A stretch of DNA of 64,000 nucleotides from Nonomuraea polychroma (GCF_004011505.1 NZ_SAUN01000001.1:10009501-10073500), one strand, 5' to 3'; positions 9,824 through 18,380 are shown, counted from the stretch's first letter. Translations and numbers: made by a program. The notes: generated by a model not told the origin, from the sequence alone.

Positions 9824-11409
9824 ACTCCATTCCAGCGCCGACGATCGAGTACGGCACGCTGGCGCCGCTGCTGGTGGTGTTCGGCGCGGCCGTCATCGGC
9901 GTGCTCGTCGAGGCGTTCGCGCCGCGTTACCTGCGTAAGGCGATCCACGTACCGCTCACCCTGCTGAGCCTGCTCGGCGCGTTCGCGCTGGTGCTCGTGC
10001 AGGTGCTGCGCGGCCAGGTGTCCACGAAGGCCTCGGCCATGGGCGCGATCGCGGTGGACGGGCCTTCGCTGTTCATCTGGGGCGTCATTCTCGTCCTGTC
10101 GTTCGTGTGCGTCCTGCTGATCAACGACGAGGGCCACTTCGTCGCCTCGGCCGCGGCCGTACCGGGCAGCGCCGACGAGGAAGAGGCGGAGGTCGCGAGC
10201 GGCGGCGTGGGGCACACCGAGGTGTACCCGCTGGTGCTGTTCGCGGTCGGCGGCATGCTGCTCTTCCCGGCCTCGCACGACCTGCTGATGATGTTCGTGG
10301 CCCTCGAGGTCATGTCGCTGCCGCTCTACCTGCTGTGCGGCCTGGCCCGCCGGCGTCGCCTGCTGTCGCAGGAGGCGTCGATGAAGTACTTCCTGCTGGG
10401 CGCCTTCTCCTCGGCCTTCTTCCTGTACGGCACCGCGATGGTCTACGGGTACGCCGGCACCGTCACGCTGCCCGGCATCAACCAGGCCCTGTCGGCGGGC
10501 GCGGCCCTCGACCCGCTGCTGATGATCGGGCTGGCGCTGCTCGGCGTGGGCCTGATGTTCAAGATCGGCGCGGCGCCGTTCCAGGCATGGAAGCCGGACG
10601 TCTACCAGGGCGCGCCGACCCCGATCACCGCGCTCATGGCGTCGGGCACGCTGGTCGCGGCCGTCGGTGCCGTGCTGCGGGTGTTCTGGGTGGGTCTGGG
10701 CAACCTCGACTGGAACTGGCGGCCTGTCATCTGGGTCATCGCGGCGCTGACCATGGTCGTCGGCTCGGTGCTGGCGATCACGCAGACCGAGATCAAGCGC
10801 ATGCTCGCCTACTCCTCCATCGCGCACGCGGGCTTCCTGCTCGTCGGCGTGATGGCCACGTTCGGCTCCGCGCAGCAGAACGCGGTCTCGCTGAAGGCGA
10901 TCCTGTTCTACCTGGCGGTCTACGGCATCACGACGGTCGGCGCGTTCGCGATCGTCACGCTGGTGCGCGATCCCGGTGGTGAGGCCGGGCACCTGTCGCG
11001 CTGGGCCGGACTCGGCAAGCGGGCTCCGATCCTGGCCGGGGTGTTCGCCTTCTTCCTGCTGGCCTTCGCCGGCATCCCGCTGACGAGCGGCTTCTTCGGC
11101 AAGTACGCCGTCTTCGCCGCCGCGCTCAACAGCGGGACGCAGCCCGGCGACTCGATGGGCGGCTGGATGGCCGGCCTGGTCGTCGTGGGCGTGGTGGCCT
11201 CGGCCATCGCCGCGTTCTTCTACGTGCGCGTGATCGTGCTGATGTTCTTCAGCGAGCCTGCGGCCGACGGCCCGGCGATCGCGGTGCCCAGTATGGGGAC
11301 CGTGGCGGTGATCGCCGTCGCGCTGCTGGTTACCGTAGGGGTGGGGCTCTACCCGGAGTCCATGCTCGGTGTTGCCAACGACGCTGCTCGCAGCCTGTTC
11401 ATTAGATAG
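9820..11409 (+). CDS. nuoN: NADH-quinone oxidoreductase subunit N
   Basis: Antiporter-like subunit closing the nuo operon, 529 aa. Recognisable by MKYFLLGAFSSAFFLYG, APFQAWKPDVYQGAPTP and MLAYSSIAHAGFLLVG. Near residues 105-130 there is a hydrophilic acidic insertion (SADEEEAEVASGG) between two membrane segments, longer than in enterobacterial NuoN. The GTG start overlaps the nuoM stop. The polyprenyl synthase gene begins 10 bp after the nuoN stop, so it is probably in the same transcript. Confidence 0.96.
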   Translation: MNSIPAPTIEYGTLAPLLVVFGAAVIGVLVEAFAPRYLRKAIHVPLTLLSLLGAFALVLVQVLRGQVSTKASAMGAIAVDGPSLFIWGVILVLSFVCVLLINDEGHFVASAAAVPGSADEEEAEVASGGVGHTEVYPLVLFAVGGMLLFPASHDLLMMFVALEVMSLPLYLLCGLARRRRLLSQEASMKYFLLGAFSSAFFLYGTAMVYGYAGTVTLPGINQALSAGAALDPLLMIGLALLGVGLMFKIGAAPFQAWKPDVYQGAPTPITALMASGTLVAAVGAVLRVFWVGLGNLDWNWRPVIWVIAALTMVVGSVLAITQTEIKRMLAYSSIAHAGFLLVGVMATFGSAQQNAVSLKAILFYLAVYGITTVGAFAIVTLVRDPGGEAGHLSRWAGLGKRAPILAGVFAFFLLAFAGIPLTSGFFGKYAVFAAALNSGTQPGDSMGGWMAGLVVVGVVASAIAAFFYVRVIVLMFFSEPAADGPAIAVPSMGTVAVIAVALLVTVGVGLYPESMLGVANDAARSLFIR

Positions 11410-11419
11410 GGGATCTCGT

Positions 11420-12409
11420 ATGTCTGCGCCACCCGTGGTTGACCTTCCCATTGAGGACGAACGGTTGGCGCAGGACGTGGCCACCGGACTGGCCGCGGTG
11501 GAGAAGCTCCTGCGTTCGTCGGTGGAGAGCGAGGACGCCTTCGTCACGGAGGCGTCCAAGCACCTCATCGAGGCCGGTGGCAAGCGGTTCCGCACGCTGA
11601 TGGTGTTGCTCGCCGCCCAGTTCGGCGACCCTTCGGCGCCGGGCGTCGTGCCCGGCGCGGTGGTCATCGAGCTGACTCATCTGGGCTCGCTCTACCACGA
11701 CGACGTCATGGACGAGGCCCCGGTACGCCGGGGCTCCCCGTCCGCCAACGCCCGGTGGGACAACACCGTGGCGATCCTGACCGGCGACTATCTGTTCGCC
11801 CAGGCCTCCGACATCCTGGCCGACCTCGGCCCGGAGTTGATCCGCATCCAGGCGCAGACGTTCTCCCGCCTGGTCCAGGGCCAGATCCGCGAGACGGTCG
11901 GCCCGCGCAACGGCGAGGACCCGATCGCGCACTACCTCAACGTCCTGGCCGACAAGACGGGCTCTCTGATCGCCGCTTCCGGCCGTTTCGGCGCCCTGCT
12001 CTCCGGGGCCCCCGCGGACGTCGAGGAGCGGCTCAGCCGCGCCTGCGAGGCCATCGGCGTGGCCTGGCAGCTCGGGGACGACCTGCTGGACGTGGCCTCA
12101 TCGGGCGCGCAGTCGGGCAAGACGCCGGGCACGGATCTGCGCGAGGGCGTCAAGACTCTCCCGGTCCTGTACGCCCTGGCCGCCGACGACTCGCCCCGGC
12201 TGTCCGAGCTGCTGTCCGGCCCGGTGGCCGAGTCGGATGTGGACGAGGCGCTGACCCTGCTCCGTGCTCACCCGGCGATGAACCGGGCGCGGGCGGAGCT
12301 GGAGGCATGGGTGGACCGGGCGCGTGGTGACATTTCCGGTCTGCCGGACATCTCGGCGCGGGACGCCTTCTTGGCGCTATGTGACTACGTGGTCCAGCGT
12401 TCGGGCTGA
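11420..12409 (+). CDS. Polyprenyl diphosphate synthase (trans, long chain)
   Basis: Condenses isopentenyl diphosphate onto an allylic primer to make a long all-trans prenyl diphosphate; 329 aa, normal family length. Both aspartate-rich Mg-diphosphate motifs are present: YHDDVMDEA near residue 92 and GDDLLD near residue 218. The GGKRFRTLM substrate-binding motif and the KTPGTDLREGVKTLP segment are also seen. The ATG at 11420 follows AGGGGA with good spacing; an in-frame ATG at 11369 lies inside nuoN and is rejected. Position directly behind nuoN suggests the product is the menaquinone side chain (inference). The 3' end overlaps convergent rarD by 33 bp. Confidence 0.92.
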   Translation: MSAPPVVDLPIEDERLAQDVATGLAAVEKLLRSSVESEDAFVTEASKHLIEAGGKRFRTLMVLLAAQFGDPSAPGVVPGAVVIELTHLGSLYHDDVMDEAPVRRGSPSANARWDNTVAILTGDYLFAQASDILADLGPELIRIQAQTFSRLVQGQIRETVGPRNGEDPIAHYLNVLADKTGSLIAASGRFGALLSGAPADVEERLSRACEAIGVAWQLGDDLLDVASSGAQSGKTPGTDLREGVKTLPVLYALAADDSPRLSELLSGPVAESDVDEALTLLRAHPAMNRARAELEAWVDRARGDISGLPDISARDAFLALCDYVVQRSG

Positions 12410-13309
12410 TCTCCTGATCCGCGCGGCAGCGCGAGCCGCCCTGATGCTGTCGTACGTGAAGATCGCCAAGGCCAGCCAGACGATCGAGAACCCGATCCAC
12501 CGGCTGGGCGGCATGGTCTCCTTGGCGATCAACACGCCGCACGCGAACTGCAGGATCGGCGCGATGTACTGCAGCAGCCCGATCGTGCTGAGCGGCACCC
12601 TGATGGCGGCCGCCCCGAAGCAGATCAGCGGCACCGCCGTGACGATCCCCGCTCCGACCAGCAGCACCGCGTGCCCCACCCCCTGATGCGGGAAGGTCGC
12701 CTCCCCGCTCGCCTGCAGGAAGACCAGATATCCGAGGGCCGGCAGCAACAACACCAACGTCTCCACGGCCAGGCCCTCGGTCGCCGCCACGTTGGCCTTC
12801 TTCTTGACCAGCCCGTACACGCCGAAGCTCACCGCCAGCGTGAGCGCGATCCACGGCAACCGCCCGTAGTCGAGGGTCAGCACGAGCACCGCGACCGCCC
12901 CGAACCCGACCGCCGCCCACTGCAGCGGCCGCAGCCGCTCCCGCAGCAGCACCACGCCGAACAACACGCTGACGAGCGGATTGATGAAGTATCCGAGCGC
13001 GCTCTCCACCACGTGTCCGGTGTTGACCGCGTAGATGTAGGTCCCCCAGTTGATCGTCACGACGATGGCCGCCAGGGTCAGCAGCGCCAGCTTGCGCGGC
13101 TGCCTGGCGAGCTCGCGGATCCAGGACCAATGCCTGCGGACGACGAGCACGGCGGCGACGGCGACCAGCGACCACACCATCCGGTGCGCCAGGATCTCGA
13201 CGGCTCCGGAGGGCTTGAGGAGCGGCCAGTAGAGGGGGAACAGGCCCCACATGGTGTAGGCGGCGACCCCGTACAAGACACCGCGCCGAAGGTCAGGCAT
13301 GTATGCCAT
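12377..13309 (-). CDS. rarD: EamA-family transporter RarD
   Basis: Polytopic inner-membrane protein of the drug/metabolite transporter superfamily, 310 aa with ten predicted helices in two EamA repeats. RarD-type signatures are GVLYGVAAYTMWGLFPLYW at the N terminus and TINWGTYIYAVNTGHVVESALGYFINPLV in the middle (given here across 20+ residues only as its key pieces TINWGTYIYAVN and LGYFINPLV). The ATG at 13309 is preferred to the next one at 13300 because AAAGGTGG lies upstream. Substrate is not known for most RarD proteins. The tail overlaps the convergent prenyl synthase gene. Confidence 0.9.
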   Translation of the reverse strand: MAYMPDLRRGVLYGVAAYTMWGLFPLYWPLLKPSGAVEILAHRMVWSLVAVAAVLVVRRHWSWIRELARQPRKLALLTLAAIVVTINWGTYIYAVNTGHVVESALGYFINPLVSVLFGVVLLRERLRPLQWAAVGFGAVAVLVLTLDYGRLPWIALTLAVSFGVYGLVKKKANVAATEGLAVETLVLLLPALGYLVFLQASGEATFPHQGVGHAVLLVGAGIVTAVPLICFGAAAIRVPLSTIGLLQYIAPILQFACGVLIAKETMPPSRWIGFSIVWLALAIFTYDSIRAARAAARIRRSARTLDHVVT

Positions 13310-13346
13310 CTTCGCCCATTACCACCTTTAACCACAAATTCCGTCC

Positions 13347-13375
13347 ACTATACGGAAATGTGTAGACGTCCTTAA
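13347..13375 (-). promoter_or_regulatory. Candidate rarD promoter with overlapping inverted repeat
   Basis: On the minus strand, TTAAGG and TATAGT (five of six bases of the -10 consensus) are separated by exactly 17 nt, 38 bp upstream of the rarD start. The -10 box lies within an inverted repeat, TTCCGT-N7-ACGGAA (13339-13357), which could be an operator. Predicted by eye only. Confidence 0.45.
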
Positions 13376-13421
13376 GTGTTGCTGCCTGTGTAGGCTGGCA
13401 GAGAGCTATGGAGGTAGTGCG

Positions 13422-14084
<663 letters not shown>

Positions 14085-14123
14085 GCCCGGCCAAGACGCC
14101 GGCGTTCCCTGGAGATGTCACAC

Positions 14124-14150
14124 GGCGTCCCAGCTCTGGGACGCCTTGTC
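14124..14150 (+). terminator. Hairpin terminator after msrA
   Basis: GGCGTCCCAG at 14124-14133 pairs perfectly with CTGGGACGCC at 14136-14145, followed by a short T-containing tail (TTGTCT). It starts 40 bp after the msrA stop. Ten perfectly complementary bases make a strong candidate intrinsic terminator, though the T-tract is weak. Confidence 0.6.
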
Positions 14151-14166
14151 TGCACACTCAAATACC

Positions 14167-14480
14167 ATGACCGTGATGCACGAGGAGCTTCGTCACTTGG
14201 TGGAGCGGCTCCTCGAGGAAAAGGTCGCGCCTCTACTGCGCTGGCGGCTGAGCCGGTTTTTGCGGAACGTAGTGAGGAGATGAACGCCGAATACGCCTGG
14301 GCATCGAAAGTGAGACCCAGGGGGCGGCGCGCATCCAACGTATCCGTCAGCGGCTACAACGCCCAGCCTAACGAGCGCCCAAGAGGTCAGCACAGGTCAT
14401 CGCTGACACCGGACTGCTGCGGAGATCACCACACCCCTACTGCGGGAGCACGCATGTTTGCTACCGCAGTGCAGCGCCAG
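14167..14480 (+). pseudogene. Decayed antitoxin/PIN-toxin (VapBC-like) remnant
   Basis: The ATG at 14167 opens MTVMHEELRHLVERLLEEKV, which resembles the N terminus of short actinobacterial antitoxins partnered with PIN toxins, but the frame stops at 14283. A shifted frame continues with EPVFAERSEEMNAEYAW, resembling the end of such antitoxins. Downstream, 14396-14419 reads VIADTGLL, the start typical of PIN-domain ribonucleases, and similarity then vanishes. I read this as a frameshifted and deleted toxin-antitoxin pair. The identification rests on short stretches, so it is tentative. Confidence 0.4.
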
Positions 14481-14754
14481 ATCGAGCGGGATCTCCTGGA
14501 GGAAGCGCTTCAGCCATTGAGGCCGTATCCGGGCCGATCCCGCAGTCAATGGGCATGAGGCGGCGGAGCTGTTCCGCAACGTCAATTCGGAACCCGAACT
14601 CTAGGAGGGGCGCGGATGGCATGCGCAAGCTGGCTGGGTAGACCGGTCGAATGTCGAGCTGGTCGCCCCATCGGATAGCGGAAGGCCGTCTGTCCGGTAC
14701 GTGGACGGCTACTTGACCGGCGGTCTGGCGTATAGCGTGGTCGAGTCGATTACA
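14481..14754. other. Degenerate stretch without an intact gene
   Basis: No intact gene seen. Short open stretches such as NGHEAAELFRNVNSEPEL ending at 14604, and SNVELVAPSDSGRPSVRY around 14650-14700, look coding-like but are interrupted by stops and frame changes. They are probably leftovers of older inserted genes that I could not name. Confidence 0.4.
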
Positions 14755-14784
14755 TCAGAACGTGTTCTGACATACACTCATGGC
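14755..14784 (+). promoter_or_regulatory. Palindromic operator and -10 of a toxin-antitoxin operon
   Basis: TCAGAAC-GT-GTTCTGA (14755-14770) has perfect 7-bp arms. It is followed by TACACT (14773-14778), a reasonable -10 box, placed so that transcription would begin at or next to the GTG at 14785, giving a leaderless mRNA. Overlap of palindrome and promoter is the normal layout for antitoxin autorepression (inference). Confidence 0.55.
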
Positions 14785-15255
14785 GTGAGCACCAGCCATG
14801 CCGACGCAGTGACCTTTTCTGACTTGTCGAGAAATCCCCGAGCGGTCGCCGAGCGCGCCGCACGCCTGGGACGCGTGCGTGTCACACATCGGGACGCTCC
14901 AGACTTCTACCTGACCGCGGCGGACCGTGAAGAGGAGCGCGAACGGACGCTGGCCACCGCGTCCCGGCTGTTCCTTGCCTTGATCAAGCATGATCCCACC
15001 GCGCGTGCGCTGGTCGTAGCCATGCCGGAGGTCTTCCCTTGGGTTCGCCACCTGTCCCCGGACGAACTGCGTGCCTTCACTCTGGAACTGGTTGAAGCGC
15101 TCTCCGATGCGGCCGAGTTGGATGTCGATGCGACCGCCCAGGAGGTCATCGCGGGCTGGCGGGCTAGCGCCAGAATCAAGGCCGACCCTGCGCACCATGC
15201 CGAGGCTCGCAAGCCCACGAGTGGTGACTTCGGGCCGGTGCAGGTTTCGGCATGA
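14785..15255 (+). CDS. Phd/YefM-like antitoxin
   Basis: 156-aa protein opening a two-gene operon. The N-terminal third (AVTFSDLSRNPRAVAERAA, then RVTHRDAPDFYLTAADREEE) matches the layout of Phd/YefM antitoxins: a DNA-binding domain that takes up a short target-like motif, then a helix. The remaining ~90 residues are a helical extension (toxin-binding or dimer region, inferred). The GTG at 14785 is chosen because it follows the operator/-10 immediately; upstream in-frame sequence is decayed. The stop overlaps the toxin ATG (ATGA). It would neutralise the downstream toxin and repress its own promoter. Confidence 0.7.
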   Translation: MSTSHADAVTFSDLSRNPRAVAERAARLGRVRVTHRDAPDFYLTAADREEERERTLATASRLFLALIKHDPTARALVVAMPEVFPWVRHLSPDELRAFTLELVEALSDAAELDVDATAQEVIAGWRASARIKADPAHHAEARKPTSGDFGPVQVSA

Positions 15256-15605
15256 GCCCGAAGCGCGGAGACCGAGTCACGGTGCCACCGCCGGATGACG
15301 AGTGGGATGTCCGGTTCGGTACCAGCGACGCGGTCAGGGGCTGGGAAGAGCTGTGCCGTCACGCCTTGGCCAATACGCGCCGATGCTTCGAGGTGCTGCG
15401 GGCTGATCCCCGTTCACGCTCCAGCCATGACCGTCAGCATCGCCTGCGCGGCGATCTCGCGACTCATCGCCACAACGGCAGGGACTTGGAGCAGTGGGAA
15501 TTCGAAGTCACCAGCGGCGGGCGTGTGCGCTATGCCATCGATGACGCCGCCCGTACTGTCTGGGTGATCTATGCATCGCCTCGACATCCCAAGGACACCG
15601 AATAG
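15252..15605 (+). CDS. RelE/ParE-superfamily toxin (putative)
   Basis: 117-aa basic protein translated by an ATGA overlap with the antitoxin gene. The C-terminal portion, GGRVRYAIDDAARTVWVIYA followed by SPRHPKDTE, has the alternating beta-strand pattern and terminal His/Lys seen in RelE-like mRNA interferases. The N-terminal half (WEELCRHALANTRRCFEVLR) is the expected helical part. Gene order (antitoxin first, overlap, small basic toxin second) supports the call. It ends only 10 bp before msrA repeat copy 2, so this module sits flush against the repeat. Confidence 0.65.
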   Translation: MSPKRGDRVTVPPPDDEWDVRFGTSDAVRGWEELCRHALANTRRCFEVLRADPRSRSSHDRQHRLRGDLATHRHNGRDLEQWEFEVTSGGRVRYAIDDAARTVWVIYASPRHPKDTE

Positions 15606-15615
15606 CCGACTATTG

Positions 15616-15726
15616 ATGCGCGAAACGAAGTGCTACCACCAGCAATACCTGTTCAAAGTTCCGAACGGATACTGCGGCATCGGCGGCACGGGGGTGGCCT
15701 GTCCGGTGGGCCTCACATCCGGATAG
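15616..15726 (+). repeat. msrA 3'-end repeat, copy 2 (intact 36-codon ORF)
   Basis: Starts with its own ATG (MRETKC) and continues YHQQYLFKVPNGYCGIGGTG, then VACPVGLTSG and a stop, i.e. the complete MsrA C terminus without the rest of the gene. It differs from the resident msrA by F for H after YHQQYL, a difference shared by the later copies. No gene function is expected. It fits a displaced gene end left by integration. Confidence 0.85.
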
Positions 15727-15739
15727 CCGTGGGTCGATG

Positions 15740-15768
15740 TTCCCTTCGGGATCGCAGGTCTGTATAGA
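15740..15768 (+). promoter_or_regulatory. Candidate promoter of the Phd/RelE operon
   Basis: TATAGA at 15763-15768 (five of six -10 bases) with a weak TTCCCT at -35 spacing of 17 nt. It begins only 14 bp after repeat copy 2, so the repeat and the downstream module are tightly joined. Predicted by eye. Confidence 0.4.
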
Positions 15769-15786
15769 AAGATGTGCAGTCGATGT

Positions 15787-16095
15787 ATGTCTGTTCTGCA
15801 CGACGCCACTGAGCTGAGCGTCACTGAGGCGGCCCAGCGAGGGGTTGCCCGCCTGGTGGCTGATGCGGAGCAAGGGACAGATCTGGTGGTCACCCGTCGG
15901 CATCAGCCGGTGACGGCTGTGGTGAGCATCCGCCGGCTCAATGAGCTGGAGGAGGCCGCGGCTGATCTGCGCGAACTGGCGCTTGTGCTCGCTCGGTCGG
16001 TCACGGACACAGGGGGGCGGGTCTCGCTCCATGAGGTGCTCGCCGCCTTCGGGCATACTCGCGAGTCGCTGGCCGCGATCCCGGACGACGAGTGA
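15787..16095 (+). CDS. Phd/YefM family antitoxin
   Basis: Antitoxin of a second type II module; 102 aa from the ATG at 15787, or 107 aa from the ATG at 15772. The N-terminal half (LSVTEAAQRGVARLVADAEQ, then DLVVTRRHQPVTAVVSIRRL) is a clear Phd/YefM fold signature. The C-terminal helix (LRELALVLARSVTDTGGRVS) would bind the toxin. The toxin gene follows after 3 bp. The helix sequence ELALVLARSV recurs in the degraded module at 23.3 kb. Confidence 0.8.
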   Translation: MSVLHDATELSVTEAAQRGVARLVADAEQGTDLVVTRRHQPVTAVVSIRRLNELEEAAADLRELALVLARSVTDTGGRVSLHEVLAAFGHTRESLAAIPDDE

Positions 16096-16098
16096 GTC

Positions 16099-16671
16099 GT
16101 GTCCGACGTAGTCTTCACGGCGTCGGCGGTCGACGACCTCCGACGCATCGGCCCTGACGCGGTGTCCGAGGTACTCAAGAAGATCTTTCTCCAACTGGAG
16201 AACCCGGAGGCCGGTTACCCGCTTGGAGGGGAACTGACCGGCTTCCGGAAGCTTGTGGTGGGCCGTAACACCTGGCGTGTTGTCTACCGCATCACCGAGG
16301 ACAAGTCGGTGGAGATCTGTGAGGTGCGGGCCGTTGGAGAGCGAGCCGACGCGGAAGTGTACGCGGAGACGACGGCGAGGGTTCGCGAGGCGGCCGCCGA
16401 CCGTCCGGAGATCGTTCGGCTCGGCCAGGTAATCGAGCGTCTTGGCACGCTGGCCGATCGCCTTCGGGTGGGGGAAGCACCCCCTAGAGAACCCGTTCCA
16501 GATTGGCTTGCGGACCGATTGATCTACACGGTCGGGATGGCTCGAGAGGACGTTGCCGCTCTTGATCTCCAAGGGGCCGTCGACTGTGGGCTGAGCACCG
16601 CTCGAAGCCCCATTAGGTCAGCTGATCCCGAACGGGCTGTCCGGGCGGCCTGGACGTCCGACCAGGCGTAG
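16099..16671 (+). CDS. RelE/ParE family toxin with frameshifted C terminus
   Basis: Probable ribosome-dependent or gyrase-type toxin of the RelE/ParE superfamily. Residues 1-85 (VVFTASAVDDLRRIGPDAV, GGELTGFRKLVVGRNTWRVV, YRITEDKSVEICEVRAVGER) are a standard RelE domain. A linker and a C-terminal helix follow (PVPDWLADRLIYTVGMARED, VAALDLQGAVD). After LQGAVD the sequence would continue LWAEHRSKPH-stop in the next frame if one base were added, so the last ~25 residues as read (from CGLSTARSP) come from a single-base frameshift into flanking repeat-like DNA. The core toxin domain is intact. It follows the antitoxin gene by 3 bp. Confidence 0.75.
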   Translation: MSDVVFTASAVDDLRRIGPDAVSEVLKKIFLQLENPEAGYPLGGELTGFRKLVVGRNTWRVVYRITEDKSVEICEVRAVGERADAEVYAETTARVREAAADRPEIVRLGQVIERLGTLADRLRVGEAPPREPVPDWLADRLIYTVGMAREDVAALDLQGAVDCGLSTARSPIRSADPERAVRAAWTSDQA

Positions 16672-16672
16672 G
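16630..16672 (+). repeat. Partial msrA 3'-end repeat (diverged)
   Basis: The run CTGTCCGGGCGGCCTGGACG and the following bases (TCCGACCAGGCGTAG) align with the end of msrA (CTGCCCGGTCGGCCTGACG, TCCGGTGAGGCGTGA) with few mismatches and one 1-base gap. It is preceded by CCGAACGGG as in the other copies. It lies immediately after the original toxin stop, the same position that full copies hold after the other two modules. Diverged and short, hence only moderate confidence. Confidence 0.45.
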
Positions 16673-16683
16673 CCTGTACAAAC

Positions 16684-17337
16684 TCAGCAGACGGCGGGCA
16701 GTGTGCACACCTTCGCCGCCATCTTGGCGGCAGTACGATGCAGGGTCTTGAGGGCTCGCTTCTGCGGGTGGCCGAGGGTTTCCAAATCACCGGTGTAAAT
16801 CATCAGCGCACGACCCTTGCGTGCCACGATGCCGGACAACAGCGGAGCCCATTTCTTGTTCAGCTTGTCGTACATCATGAGGCGCATCAGCGCAGCCTCG
16901 TTCCCGAGCCGCGTGCGATTCACCACCCATCGGGTCTTCCCGTCATCGGACCAGCTGTAGGGCTTGCCATGCGGATGGGCCACGCACCGCTTGGCGTCGG
17001 CGAGCAGCTTTCTCATGGCGGTCGTGGCCGCCTTGGCGTTCCGATAGATCACGAGTTGCTCGCCGTAGTACGAGGGCGCGGTTGTGTTGTGGACAACAGT
17101 GCGTGCCGCCGACCGGTCTGCCGTCGTGGCGCGCTTGCGCCCGCACGGGTTCAGCGCCAAGGGCTCGTTCAGCTTGTCGCTGATCTGCCACCACTCCTCG
17201 GCTTTCTGTATTTCCGACAGGGGCGCACGGGCGGCTTTCTCGCTCAGCAGGAAATCTTTGGGGATCTGGACGGGGGCAAGGGCGAGGGACACTGCAAGGA
17301 TCATGATCATGTGGGATTGGACGATCGGCGGTCCCAT
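16684..17337 (-). CDS. Hypothetical secreted protein
   Basis: 217 aa as drawn. A hydrophobic stretch (MIMILAVSLALAPV) near residues 10-25 looks like a signal peptide, so translation may instead begin at the ATG at 17310 or 17304. The mature part is basic and contains four or five cysteines (NPCGRK, RCVAHP, VCTLPAVC) that could form disulfides. Segments such as YYGEQLVIYRNAKAATTAMR and AKRCVAHPH resemble extracellular sensor-type domains of actinobacterial lipoproteins, but I do not recognise a family with confidence. It is on the opposite strand to its neighbours inside the repeat-bounded region. Confidence 0.6.
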   Translation of the reverse strand: MGPPIVQSHMIMILAVSLALAPVQIPKDFLLSEKAARAPLSEIQKAEEWWQISDKLNEPLALNPCGRKRATTADRSAARTVVHNTTAPSYYGEQLVIYRNAKAATTAMRKLLADAKRCVAHPHGKPYSWSDDGKTRWVVNRTRLGNEAALMRLMMYDKLNKKWAPLLSGIVARKGRALMIYTGDLETLGHPQKRALKTLHRTAAKMAAKVCTLPAVC

Positions 17338-17417
17338 CGAGTTCGTGATCGTTCTGAGGGATTCACCGTGATCCGGAGTCGTCCCTGCTTGCCGCTACGC
17401 GGGACTTCGCCGCTCCC

Positions 17418-17618
17418 TCATGCGGAGGGTGCGCAGGACGAAGTGGCGGCGGCGCGTAGAACAGGGAGGACATCCCTGGCCAAGCGTTCGGCCTGTTCGC
17501 GCGGGTTCGGGCCGATGGGCGTGAAGTTCATCGACGTGAAACCCAGGCCGAGGAACCCGGCGAGCCGGTCGGTCACCTCCTGCACCGAGCCCGCCACCAC
17601 CGCGCCCTCATCCGCGCG
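17418..17618 (-). pseudogene. C-terminal fragment of a luciferase-like monooxygenase
   Basis: The minus strand encodes GAVVAGSVQEVTDRLAGFL followed by GLGFTSMNFTPIGPNPREQ and ERLARDVLPVLR, the typical end of LLM-class flavin-dependent oxidoreductases. Upstream, the frame passes into unrelated arginine-rich sequence and the catalytic barrel is absent. Only the last ~65 residues survive, so this is a remnant, probably cut when neighbouring DNA was inserted. Confidence 0.7.
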
Positions 17619-17736
17619 GCCACGTTGTCGGCCTGCCGATCGACTCCACCACCGCATCGGCTCCCATCTGATGGGGGATGGAATCTGGCGGGGCATCTAC
17701 CGGGTGAGGGTCGCCGGCCGGAAGAGAGGAATTCGG

Positions 17737-18310
17737 ATGGTGCATCGCCCGGAAGTCATTCACGTACGTACCAATCTGGGCCTGGTACCCGGTGTCGAAC
17801 GGCTCGGTACGGCGCTGCCGGATGAGGGGTTGGCCGAGGCCGTCGGCGCGAGCGTCGGGCCGGTGGTGGAGGCGCCACCGTACTCGGGAGACCGCGTGCA
17901 CCCGAGTCGGCTGCTCAACGCCGAGGCGATGGCCGAGGTGGCGCTGCGCCAGGCCGACGTGGTGGCGGACACGATCGAGGACGGCCGCTTGCCCGTGGTT
18001 CTCGGTGGGGACGACAGCGTGATCTTCGGTAGTTTGCTGGCGCTGCGTCGGCGAGGCGCTTACGGCTTGGTGTTTCTCGACGCGCACATCGACTTCTATC
18101 CGCCCACCGAGTCGCCGACAGGTCAGGCGTCGGATTCCGAGATGTATCTCGCGTTCGGCCACGGTGCGGACGTGATCGCGAACGTGGCCGTGGCCGGCCG
18201 TTGGTAACCCCTCGGGCCGCAGCGTTAATCGGCCACCGTGACTCTGACGAGTGGCAGGACACCGGCGCGGCGCTGTCCGCTACCGATGCCCTGGTCGTCC
18301 GCACGTAAGC
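17737..18310 (+). pseudogene. Arginase/ureohydrolase family pseudogene
   Basis: The ATG at 17737 with GAGAGGA upstream gives 156 residues of an arginase-type protein (VRTNLGLVPGVERLGTALPD, GVLGGDDS-type site, LVFLDAHIDFY), then a stop at 18207. In another frame 18233-18310 continues with HRDSDEWQDTGAALSATDAL, the expected next block, then stops. The C-terminal half with remaining metal ligands is absent. The first ligand motif reads GGDDS where the family has GGDHS, so a metal-binding His is already lost. Frameshift plus truncation make function unlikely. Confidence 0.75.
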
Positions 18311-18380
18311 CAAAAGAAGGGGAATACCGGTAGATAAACGATCTATCGCATGGTGTCCAGAATCTGTACAGTGTCGGCCT

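Noticed and set aside
16738..17736. Plus-strand extension upstream of the arginase ATG
   Set aside because: Antisense to the secreted protein and monooxygenase remnant; arginase similarity begins only after the GAGAGGA-ATG at 17737.
18330..18347. TAGAT-AAACG-ATCTA inverted repeat before the propeller genes
   Set aside because: Only 5-bp arms in an AT-richer stretch; could occur by chance, so not listed as an operator.
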